DNA of 5,909 nucleotides from an uncultured Desulfovibrionaceae bacterium (GTDB lineage Bacteria; Desulfobacterota; Desulfovibrionia; Desulfovibrionales; Desulfovibrionaceae). Below, piece after piece: positions 1 through 5,491 of this stretch. The stretch is from NCBI GenBank assembly GCA_947074125.1, contig CAMTOM010000103.1, forward strand, positions 1 through 5,909, in the 5' to 3' direction. The position numbers and the translations under genes are program-made. How positions within the stretch are numbered: the first letter of the stretch is position 1; each line of letters begins with the position of its first letter. The notes below the pieces were generated by a model, which had not been told where the DNA came from, did not search any database, and was given only the letters and a program-made list of their open reading frames with translations.

Positions 1-36
1 CCCCAAAACCCCAAAACCCCAAAACCCCAAAACCCC
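1..36. repeat. Ciliate macronuclear telomere, (C4A4)4C4
   Basis: Nine alternating perfect blocks of four C and four A start at base 1 and stop sharply at 36, followed by unrelated AT-rich sequence. This is the C-strand of the G4T4 telomere found at the ends of gene-sized macronuclear chromosomes in spirotrich ciliates (Oxytricha, Stylonychia, Euplotes) and in Nyctotherus. Its position at the very first base marks a true chromosome end. The 36-base length equals the 20 bp duplex plus 16-base G overhang known for oxytrichid and stylonychid nanochromosomes, whereas Euplotes has a longer duplex. Trimming in assembly could change this, so the genus hint is weak. No bacterium is expected to carry this at a contig end. 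Confidence 0.95.
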
Positions 37-89
37 TTAACAATAAACTCGATTTTGTTTAATAGAAATGTAAGATGGTCTTTAATGAA
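37..89. other. Subtelomeric spacer / 3' UTR of the kelch nanochromosome
   Basis: These 53 AT-rich bases lie between the telomere and the stop codon of the minus-strand kelch gene. Such short 3' flanks are normal for ciliate nanochromosomes, where the 3' UTR and the non-transcribed spacer together are often under about 100 bases. Read on the minus strand the spacer contains two ATTAAA hexamers, which could serve as polyadenylation signals, but in AT-rich DNA this is weak. No other gene or repeat is visible. Confidence 0.7.
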
Positions 90-446
90 TCATTAATAAG
101 TTTCAGACTTCAAGATGACTTCGGAATCTGGATTCCATACCTTATTAAGTCTTAGCGTCCATTTCTTTTCTGTGATATTGTACATATGCATATCACCTTC
201 ATTGCTTCCTACAACTATCAATTCGTCTTTACAAAGGAGTGGTTTGGTTCTATAAAAAGCGTCCTTCTTTTCTAAGGAAGGTCCTTTTGCCAAATCCTTT
301 GTCTTTGGATTAAAATAATAACTGTCGTTTACCTCGTTTTTGTCTACCAATCCTCCGAATATCAATACGCAGTCTGAACTGATTTGATGTGCGCCTATGA
401 ATAAACATTTTGACCATAGATCTTTTCCTGAGTTTAGTTCAAGCTT
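90..446 (-). CDS. Kelch-repeat protein, C-terminal part (ciliate gene, 5' end missing)
   Basis: An open frame on the minus strand runs from the junction toward the telomere. It encodes about 118 residues with kelch-like architecture: ELNSGKDLWSKC, then GAHQISSDCVLIFGG (the hydrophobic strand plus GG of a kelch blade), then DSYYFNPKTKD, a second blade around ELIVVGSNEGDMHMYN, and EKKWTLRLNK. Kelch blades form a beta-propeller used for protein binding, and such genes are abundant in ciliates. No in-frame ATG lies near 365 (that codon is TTG), and sensible kelch sequence continues upstream of it to the HindIII site at 441-446, so the N-terminus is lost at the junction and 365 is not a start. In the standard code the frame ends at TAA (93-95). 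In the Oxytricha-type code TAA is Gln and the next codon, TGA (90-92), is the stop. No intron is visible. Base composition is clearly AT-richer than the DNA to the right. The partner of this protein is unknown. Confidence 0.8.
441..446. other. Chimeric junction between ciliate and bacterial DNA, at a HindIII site
   Basis: AAGCTT occupies 441-446. To its left the minus-strand kelch frame reads KLELNSGKDLW, with the site itself encoding KL. To its right the plus-strand frame reads SFVLLIGLLGYLAF, the membrane segment of a Tim44-like bacterial protein. Both protein signals fade exactly here, and base composition changes here. The exact crossover could lie anywhere in about 436-450. Other HindIII sites occur at 979, 2527 and 4029, so the site could be present by chance, and a single complete HindIII digest could not have produced the whole molecule. 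Confidence 0.75.
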
Positions 447-1008
447 TGTCTTGTTGATCGGCTTGCTTGGCTATCTTGCATTCCGTCTCTTCAAGAGCTT
501 TAGCAGACGCAATAGCTCCTCTTCTGCTCCGTATGGCAGTAACTCTTCATACCAGCAGCAAAATACGTACTCCAATACCAATGCTGGCTGGAACCAGCAG
601 GCCTCTGGCTATGGAGGTATGGGAGCTTCACGTTTGCCACAGGACTTCAACGCCGATGAATTTATTTCTGGCGCAAAAATGGCCTACAACCGCCTGCAAC
701 AGGCATGGGACAAGCGTGACTTGCAAGATATTGCACAGTTTGCCACCCCAACGGTCATGAATGTTATTCAAGAGCAGTTTGCCCAGGATCCTCACCCCTC
801 CACAACAACCATTATCACACTCAGTGCCGATGTACTTGACGTGGAACGCAATGCTTCTGAAGAACGTGTCACCGTCCTCTTTGATGCGCTGTTGCGTGAA
901 AGCAGCAATCAAAGCATGGGAACACCTACCAAAGAAATCTGGCACTTTGTTCGCTCGACACACGGCGACAACACCTGGAAGCTTGATGGCATCCAGCAAA
1001 TGAACTAA
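442..1008 (+). CDS. Tim44-like domain membrane protein (5' truncated at the junction)
   Basis: This is the C-terminal part of a bacterial Tim44-like protein. Visible parts in order are a membrane helix (about 445-492, FVLLIGLLGYLAFRLF), a basic stop (KSFSRR), a Ser/Gln/Asn/Gly-rich low-complexity linker (about 505-635), and a Tim44-like domain from about 640 to the end. The domain begins DFNADEFISGAKMAYNRLQ and ends IWHFVRSTHGDNTWKLDGIQ, where the WHF...WKLDGIQ close is typical. Bacterial members usually have a signal peptide and a Gly-rich stretch before the helix, and both are missing. An ATG at 397 keeps the frame open, but 397-441 is antisense to good kelch coding, so MNKHFDHRSFPEFSS is a false N-terminus. 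The bacterial role is unclear; mitochondrial Tim44 links the import channel to Hsp70, and that function should not be transferred. A strong terminator follows, so transcription ends here. Codons 5' of 442 are unknown. Confidence 0.75.
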   Translation, partial: SFVLLIGLLGYLAFRLFKSFSRRNSSSSAPYGSNSSYQQQNTYSNTNAGWNQQASGYGGMGASRLPQDFNADEFISGAKMAYNRLQQAWDKRDLQDIAQFATPTVMNVIQEQFAQDPHPSTTTIITLSADVLDVERNASEERVTVLFDALLRESSNQSMGTPTKEIWHFVRSTHGDNTWKLDGIQQMN

Positions 1009-1028
1009 ATAACGTACTACTCACAATG

Positions 1029-1064
1029 ATGCGGTCACGGTTTTCGTGACCGCATTCCCTTTTT
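1029..1064 (+). terminator. Rho-independent terminator after the Tim44-like gene
   Basis: A perfect 11-bp stem (ATGCGGTCACG, 1029-1039, with its complement at 1045-1055) encloses the loop GTTTT and is followed by TCCC and five T. It begins 20 bases after the TAA stop of the Tim44-like gene. The T run ends only 7 bases before the ATG at 1072, so the hairpin also sits in the leader of the next gene. Confidence 0.88.
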
Positions 1065-1071
1065 ATACCTT

Positions 1072-2781
1072 ATGAAATTTATCGTCACCCAGCTTCTTGC
1101 CATAACATCCCCACGCACAAAGGGGATAAACATTGGCTATTTGCTCAAGTTTATTGCCATGCTGCTGTCCATGATTATTGTGTACAGTGTGCTCTTCCAT
1201 ATCATCATGGCTTATGAACAACGGGAATTCTCCTGGCTGACGGGTTTTTACTGGACCTTTGTGGTCATGTCGACACTGGGCTTTGGCGACATCACATTCA
1301 CATCTGATCTGGGGAAATTTTTTTCGATCGTTGTCATCCTCTCCGGTGTCATCTTCCTGATGGTCATGCTGCCTTTTACGTTTATCCAGTTTTTTTATGC
1401 ACCATGGCTTGAAGCACAAAAAAAAGAACGTGTGCCCCGCAGACTTCCCGCAGGAACAAAAGGGCACATTATTCTTGTAGGTACTTCTCCTCTTTCACTC
1501 AATCTAGCCAATGAACTGATTGCCTACGGATTCAGTGTTGTTTCCCTGTGTGATGACCCCCAGACAACACTTTCACTCATTGAGCAGGGTCATAATGTGA
1601 TTATGGGAGATTATGATAATGGACAGACATATCAGAATCTTTGCATCTCACAGGCAGCCCTTATTATCACGCTTGATACAGAGATGCGCAATACCAGCAT
1701 CACCTTTACCGTACGCGAACAGGACAAGCATGTCCCCATTATGGCACGGGCAGAACATACTGATGCGCTGGACATCCTGTATATGGCAGGCTGTTCCAAA
1801 GCCATACAGCTCCATAAAGTACTGGGAGAGGGACTCGCCAAACGCATTCTCTCTGCACGGGAACGCTCTACAGTAATCAATCGCCTGAAAAATCTTGTTA
1901 TTGCTGAAGCTGCTGTCATCAACTCCTCACTTGTCGGGAAAACACTGCTCAATAGCGGTTTGCGCGCCGCAACAGGTATCAACATTATTGGAATCTGGGA
2001 GCGTGGACTTTTCCAGATTCCCCGCCCTGATACGGTGTTTACTCAAAAAACCCTTCTCCTTCTTGCCGGAACAGAAAAACAAATACAGGACTTCAACAAA
2101 TTTGTGCAAGAGAACGCGCCAGAAACAAAAGAAAAAAACAACAGTATTCTGATCCTTGGTGGAGGACGTGTGGGGAGATCCGCTGCGGACTACCTCCAGC
2201 AACATGGTCGTCACTGCTGCATTGTAGAACGTCAGGCATCCATCAAAAAAACAGACCTTGCCTATGTTTTGGGAGATGCCGCCGACCTGGATATTCTTGA
2301 ACAGGCTGGCATTCGCACAGCACCGACTGTAATTATCACCACCCATGATGATGACATCAATATCTATCTGACTATTTACTGCCGTCGTCTGCGCCCTGAT
2401 ATTCAAATTATCAGCCGAGCCAACTTTGACCGTAATGTCGGTATTCTCCATTCTGCGGGTGCGGATGTTGTTCTCTCGCTTACCTCTATGATGAGTAACC
2501 AGATTATCAACCAGCTCTCACCAGGCAAGCTTGTCATGCTCAATGAGGGGCTTAATATCTTCCGAACCCAAACACCGCAGCAATTGCAGGGAAAACAGCT
2601 CCATGAATGCGGTCTGCGCACAGAAACAAAGTGTAATCTTGTTGCTGTGCAGCGAGGCAATGAGAGCCTTGTGCCTCCTGAGCCAAATCATGTTTTCGCT
2701 GCTGATGAAAGCCTGTATCTTATTGGAGATTCACAAGCAGAAAAAGATTTTTATGCCATGTACGGTAAAAAAGATAACTAG
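1072..2781 (+). CDS. Two-TM potassium channel subunit with tandem RCK (TrkA-N/TrkA-C) domains
   Basis: This 569-residue inner-membrane protein should gate K+ flow in response to a ligand. Domains in order: TM1 about 27-48; pore helix and selectivity filter T-L-G-F-G-D at 68-73 (the canonical form is TVGYGD); TM2 about 84-109; first RCK/TrkA-N about 131-255; first TrkA-C about 270-345; a Glu/Lys/Asn linker about 345-357; second RCK about 358-475 with an intact Rossmann loop GGGRVG (363-368) and an acidic strand-2 end at E386; second TrkA-C about 487-560. The first RCK has GTSPLSLN in place of the glycine-rich loop, so nucleotide binding probably rests on the second copy. The plan resembles MthK-type channels or the GsuK type with two RCKs per chain. 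The chosen ATG has no Shine-Dalgarno and follows the upstream terminator directly. In-frame ATGs at 1159 and 1171 would cut into TM1, so 1072 is kept. The gene is followed after 66 bases by the thioesterase on the same strand. Confidence 0.88.
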   Translation: MKFIVTQLLAITSPRTKGINIGYLLKFIAMLLSMIIVYSVLFHIIMAYEQREFSWLTGFYWTFVVMSTLGFGDITFTSDLGKFFSIVVILSGVIFLMVMLPFTFIQFFYAPWLEAQKKERVPRRLPAGTKGHIILVGTSPLSLNLANELIAYGFSVVSLCDDPQTTLSLIEQGHNVIMGDYDNGQTYQNLCISQAALIITLDTEMRNTSITFTVREQDKHVPIMARAEHTDALDILYMAGCSKAIQLHKVLGEGLAKRILSARERSTVINRLKNLVIAEAAVINSSLVGKTLLNSGLRAATGINIIGIWERGLFQIPRPDTVFTQKTLLLLAGTEKQIQDFNKFVQENAPETKEKNNSILILGGGRVGRSAADYLQQHGRHCCIVERQASIKKTDLAYVLGDAADLDILEQAGIRTAPTVIITTHDDDINIYLTIYCRRLRPDIQIISRANFDRNVGILHSAGADVVLSLTSMMSNQIINQLSPGKLVMLNEGLNIFRTQTPQQLQGKQLHECGLRTETKCNLVAVQRGNESLVPPEPNHVFAADESLYLIGDSQAEKDFYAMYGKKDN

Positions 2782-2835
2782 GATAACTTCGAACTAATGT
2801 ATTCAGAGACAGAGCAAATACGCTCCCTCGGCGAT

Positions 2836-2844
2836 AAGGAAGAG
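2836..2844 (+). promoter_or_regulatory. Ribosome binding site that sets the thioesterase start at 2848
   Basis: AAGGAAGAG ends three bases before the ATG at 2848, placing a GGA(A)G core at normal spacing. The earlier in-frame ATG at 2797 is preceded by GATAACTTCGAACTA, with no purine-rich site. The site therefore favours the shorter protein. Confidence 0.65.
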
Positions 2845-2847
2845 TTC

Positions 2848-3249
2848 ATGAGCGAAAAAGATTTTGTTGAAAAGTATGATAAATTCTCTCACTTTCTTGG
2901 CATGAAAGTAGAAGAAGCCAGAAATGGCTATGCTAAAGTCAGTATGCCACTGACCGACAATCTCAAAAATGGTATGGGCTTCGCACATGGTGGCGCACTC
3001 TTTGCCCTGGCTGACTTTGTTTTCGGTCTTGCCGCAAACCACGGACAGACAAATATCACTGTCACCCTTAACAGTTCCATCAATTATCTACGCCCCTGCC
3101 AGTCTGGCACAATCACGGCAGAAGCTCATGTACTCCGGCAGGGACAGCATATCACCCATTACGACGTCAAAGTGTTTAATTCGCATGGAGAAATCGCCGC
3201 TTCCTGCCAATTCAGTGGCTTCTTAACAGAGATGGTCAGCAAACCCTAA
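2848..3249 (+). CDS. PaaI-type hotdog-fold acyl-CoA thioesterase
   Basis: This 133-residue single-domain cytoplasmic protein matches the usual 130-145 length of the PaaI/4HBT family, which hydrolyses acyl- or aryl-CoA thioesters. The family signature is clear: NGMGFAHGGALFALAD at 41-56, with N41, H47-G48-G49 at the start of the central hotdog helix and D56 as the likely catalytic acid/base. The later strands (NSSINYLRP, 75-83, and GEIAASCQFSGF, 114-125) are also typical. An upstream in-frame ATG at 2797 would add 17 residues (MYSETEQIRSLGDKEEF) that look like leader sequence and lack an RBS. The gene is 66 bases after the channel gene and only 17 bases before mqnA, so co-transcription with mqnA is likely. 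The substrate cannot be read from the sequence. The futalosine route uses no CoA thioester in its known steps, so a role in menaquinone synthesis is not implied. Confidence 0.85.
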   Translation: MSEKDFVEKYDKFSHFLGMKVEEARNGYAKVSMPLTDNLKNGMGFAHGGALFALADFVFGLAANHGQTNITVTLNSSINYLRPCQSGTITAEAHVLRQGQHITHYDVKVFNSHGEIAASCQFSGFLTEMVSKP

Positions 3250-3254
3250 TCTGT

Positions 3255-3262
3255 AAGGGAGG
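3255..3262 (+). promoter_or_regulatory. Strong ribosome binding site of mqnA
   Basis: AAGGGAGG lies four bases before the ATG at 3267 and is close to the anti-Shine-Dalgarno complement. It fixes the start upstream of the next in-frame Met (residue 8) and is one of the clearest bacterial signals in the window. Confidence 0.75.
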
Positions 3263-3266
3263 AACC

Positions 3267-4109
3267 ATGTCTCAGCCTTCTCTACGAATGGGACGCATTG
3301 GCTATCTCAATGTCCTGCCCATTTACTATCCTCTGGAATCAGGGCGTATGCCACATGATTATGAAATTGTCTCTGGCCCACCAGCAGTTCTGAATGCCAT
3401 GATGGCGCGTGGTGAGCTGCACATCTCTTCTGCCTCCTGTTTTGAATATGCCTGCCGTCCAGAGCGTTATTTCCTTGTAGAAGATCTTTCCATTGGTTCT
3501 CATGGTCCTGTCATGAGTGTGCTTCTCCTTTCTCGTTCTCCCATACAGGATCTTGACGGGCAGACAATTCTTGTCAGCAATGAAACCAACACCTCGGTTG
3601 CTTTATTGCAGATCTTGATGCGGGAACACTATCAGTGCAATGTCACATACGAAACAGGCTTTGTGACCAAAGCACTCCAAAGCGCATCTCCCCCCAAGGC
3701 ATTTCTTGCCATTGGCGATGAAGCCCTGCGCCTGCGCAACCATCCAGACTATCCCTACCATATAGACCTTGCGGAAGCATGGCGGGAATGGACGGCTTTA
3801 CCTTTTATCTTTGGTATTTGGGTCATCAGTCGCAGTGCTGCTGCACAACACTGCTTTCCTTCAGACCCTGGCGCACTGTTGCGTAAAGCACGGGACTGGA
3901 GTCTTGCCAATATGGATGTTATTCTTGATTTGACATCCTATGGCTGCCCACTTTCGCGTGAGGAGCTGGAAAGATATTATCGTAAAGGATTGGTCTACAC
4001 TCTTGGAGAAAAAGAGCTGCAAGGGCTGAAGCTTTTTTATGAGAAGCTGGCTTGTGCAGGAATGATCCCCAAAGTCCCACCACTCGATTTCTATCATTTT
4101 GAGAAATAG
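3267..4109 (+). CDS. mqnA: Chorismate dehydratase, futalosine menaquinone pathway
   Basis: MqnA converts chorismate to 3-[(1-carboxyvinyl)oxy]benzoate, the entry step of the futalosine route to menaquinone, in the cytoplasm. The 280-residue length fits the family, which has a periplasmic-binding-protein-like fold (MqnA/MqnD superfamily). Visible motifs in order are GRIGYLNVLPIYYPLE (9-24), LHISSASCFEYA (51-62), the loop GSHGPVMSVLLLS (77-89), SNETNTSVALLQ (104-115), AIGDEALRL (148-156), and DLAEAWREWTALPFIFGIW (167-185). The last resembles the W..LPFVFA.W signature of MqnA. The start has a strong RBS. The gene is 17 bases after the thioesterase and last in the plus-strand run. Other mqn genes are not in the window, which is common in genomes where they are scattered. 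Menaquinone would feed anaerobic respiration. The main alternative, MqnD, has a different N-terminal motif. Confidence 0.9.
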   Translation: MSQPSLRMGRIGYLNVLPIYYPLESGRMPHDYEIVSGPPAVLNAMMARGELHISSASCFEYACRPERYFLVEDLSIGSHGPVMSVLLLSRSPIQDLDGQTILVSNETNTSVALLQILMREHYQCNVTYETGFVTKALQSASPPKAFLAIGDEALRLRNHPDYPYHIDLAEAWREWTALPFIFGIWVISRSAAAQHCFPSDPGALLRKARDWSLANMDVILDLTSYGCPLSREELERYYRKGLVYTLGEKELQGLKLFYEKLACAGMIPKVPPLDFYHFEK

Positions 4110-4146
4110 GCTTTTCTCGCTCTACTCTGGGCTTTATCACACATAC

Positions 4147-4182
4147 CAAAAACAAAACAGGGGTGGGAATTTTCCCCACCCC
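4147..4182 (-). terminator. Rho-independent terminator of the minus-strand cupin operon, possibly bidirectional
   Basis: An 8-bp G/C stem (GGGGTGGG, 4160-4167, with CCCACCCC, 4175-4182) closes a 7-base loop. On the minus strand it comes 23 bases after the cupin stop and is followed by TGTTTTGTTTTT, a good U-rich tail. On the plus strand, 50 bases after the mqnA stop, it is followed by CAAGCACACGATG before any T run, so it is a weaker terminator that way. It separates two convergent transcription units. Confidence 0.75.
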
Positions 4183-4205
4183 CAAGCACACGATGTATTT
4201 TTCGG

Positions 4206-4733
4206 CTACTTATCGCCATTATACTGAGCATCTGTCACTTTTTCCATCCATGTCACATTCTTTCCATCTGGCAGACTTCCAGTCAAGGCGATATGTGTCA
4301 TTGGGGTAGTTGGTGAGGCTCCATGCCAGTGTTTTACTTCTGGAGGGCACCAAAGCGCATCTCCAGCACGTATTTCCTCAACGATACCATCTACCGTACC
4401 CGTACGCCCCACGCCATCTGTAACAATCAAGTGCTGCCCTGTTGGATGCGTATGCCAGAAAGAACGGGCACCTGGTTCAAATGTGACGGAAACAGCACCA
4501 AAAGGCGCATCAGGATGTTTGGCACCGAACAAGGGGCGTACAGTTACATTGCCTGTAAAGTATTCACTGGGACCTTTACGCGAAGGCTGCGTACCCATGC
4601 GGGTGATGATCTGTTTCCCTTCCTTATTCACAGCCGCACTATTTGCAGCCATGCTCTGCGTAAAATAAAAACCTGCTTCTGCAGCCAATATTCCCACAGT
4701 TACCGCTATTGCCTTTACTAAAAACCGTTTCAT
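4206..4733 (-). CDS. Exported cupin-domain protein
   Basis: This 175-residue protein has an N-terminal signal sequence: KR at 2-3, a hydrophobic core about 4-24, and a likely cleavage near SMAA-N (about 30). It should therefore act in the periplasm. The rest is one cupin barrel. Motif 1 is GARSFWHTHPTGQH (88-101), with metal-ligand candidates H94 and H96; the usual Glu ligand is Gln (Q100). Motif 2 is GDALWCPPEVKHWHGA (124-139), with H135 as the third ligand and H137 near it. Related cupins in anaerobes are often found beside flavodoxins and carboxymuconolactone decarboxylase-like proteins. The substrate is unknown, and a binding or oxidoreductive role cannot be chosen from sequence. The start is fixed by AAGGAG at 4739-4744. 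It is the last gene of the minus-strand operon, 68 bases after the DUF4405 gene, and is followed by a terminator. Confidence 0.85.
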   Translation of the reverse strand: MKRFLVKAIAVTVGILAAEAGFYFTQSMAANSAAVNKEGKQIITRMGTQPSRKGPSEYFTGNVTVRPLFGAKHPDAPFGAVSVTFEPGARSFWHTHPTGQHLIVTDGVGRTGTVDGIVEEIRAGDALWCPPEVKHWHGASPTTPMTHIALTGSLPDGKNVTWMEKVTDAQYNGDK

Positions 4734-4738
4734 ACGTA

Positions 4739-4744
4739 CTCCTT
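4739..4744 (-). promoter_or_regulatory. Ribosome binding site of the cupin gene
   Basis: Read on the minus strand, AAGGAG lies five bases before the ATG whose first base is 4733. This is a perfect core at good spacing and confirms the start. Confidence 0.75.
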
Positions 4745-4801
4745 TTCAACGATACATCCATCTGGACTGTGTATTCTGTTCAGACATTATGCATGGCAGA
4801 A

Positions 4802-5486
4802 TTATGCTTTTGGCATCTTTTTGCCATCTGCCTTCAAACATCCTAGCATATATTGTGTGCTTATCACGTATAAGCCCAGAATCGCCATATGATTCGTATA
4901 CCAGAAAATGATAGATCTGTCTGTTTCCCAATAGTCAAAAGAAAATCCCAGAAAGAGCTTTGCCCCCATATCCCTATCAGCAAAAGCCCAAATCCCATAC
5001 ATCACACACAAAAAAACAATGCTTCTGGAGATGAAAAAGGCTCTTCTGCTCTTCCTAAGCATATGACTGCTTTTGCATAACGCCCCCCATATCATTTCCC
5101 AATGCAGAGCGATATGAATGCCAATCAGTGCCAGCCCCCAATACGCTGCAAAACTGTGTACCTGCCTGATCACCTCACCGTTGACATGTTGCGAAAGATG
5201 AAAAACATGGCGGGCATTCAGCATACCAGTCACAAAGAGTACCCCCATCGTCACAGTAAGAACGATATTTGCTGCGTTGTGCAACACACGCCGCGCTGAA
5301 AATTTTCCTCTTAAAATATTACCATGTGCGGTTTATCAGAAGATGAACCGTACACAATACACAGAGTAACAAACCAGTCCACTCATGCGCAATACGTCCG
5401 GTGATACGAAAAGCAAGGGAGCTGATAAACAAAAGCACAAGCACAGCATCAAGGCAGAGCCTGACTGACACACGAGGGGAAGGCAC
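4802..5486 (-). pseudogene. DUF4405 / cytochrome b561-like diheme membrane protein, frameshifted
   Basis: Two open frames on the minus strand together make one DUF4405 protein of about 228 residues, the family's usual size. The first (5486-5322, 55 codons from GTG) reads VRLCLDAVLVLLFISSLAF, then ITGRIAHEWTGLLLCV and HLLINRTW, and meets TAA at 5321-5319. The second takes over at about 5320 with NILRGKFSARRVLHNAANIV and runs to TAA at 4802-4804. In the family, W and the GK.S.RR element sit on the two sides of a short loop, so the break is an indel of net -1 (or -4, or +2) near 5318-5324, possibly with two residues lost. Heme ligand candidates are two His pairs 14 apart: H34/H48 in part one and H44/H58 (numbered from the GTG at 5287) in part two, with membrane helices around each. 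A start at 5287 in the second frame is artificial. The gene begins 5 bases after the flavodoxin stop, so the two are probably translationally coupled. GTG at 5474 is an alternative start. A sequencing error is as likely as a real lesion. Confidence 0.75.
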
Positions 5487-5491
5487 GACGC

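Noticed and set aside
1..36. CRISPR or bacterial tandem repeat
   Set aside because: The unit is C4A4 without spacers, sits at the very end and is followed by ciliate-like coding; it is a telomere.
628..999. Minus-strand open frame antisense to the Tim44-like gene
   Set aside because: Its translation is Cys-rich and matches no family, while the plus frame has clear domain motifs; it is a shadow.
1927..2451. 174-codon minus-strand open frame inside the channel gene
   Set aside because: It overlaps the conserved RCK2 coding on the other strand, has no RBS or recognisable domain.
2797..2847. Longer N-terminus for the thioesterase from ATG 2797
   Set aside because: No Shine-Dalgarno precedes 2797, whereas AAGGAAGAG precedes 2848, and the shorter form matches the family length.
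4323..4721. Plus-strand open frame antisense to the cupin gene
   Set aside because: The minus strand has a signal peptide, cupin motifs and a good RBS; the plus frame has none of these.
4786..4807. Direct repeat ATTATGC, two copies 15 bases apart
   Set aside because: Seven bases is too short to be significant, and the second copy overlaps the DUF4405 stop codon; no operator can be supported.
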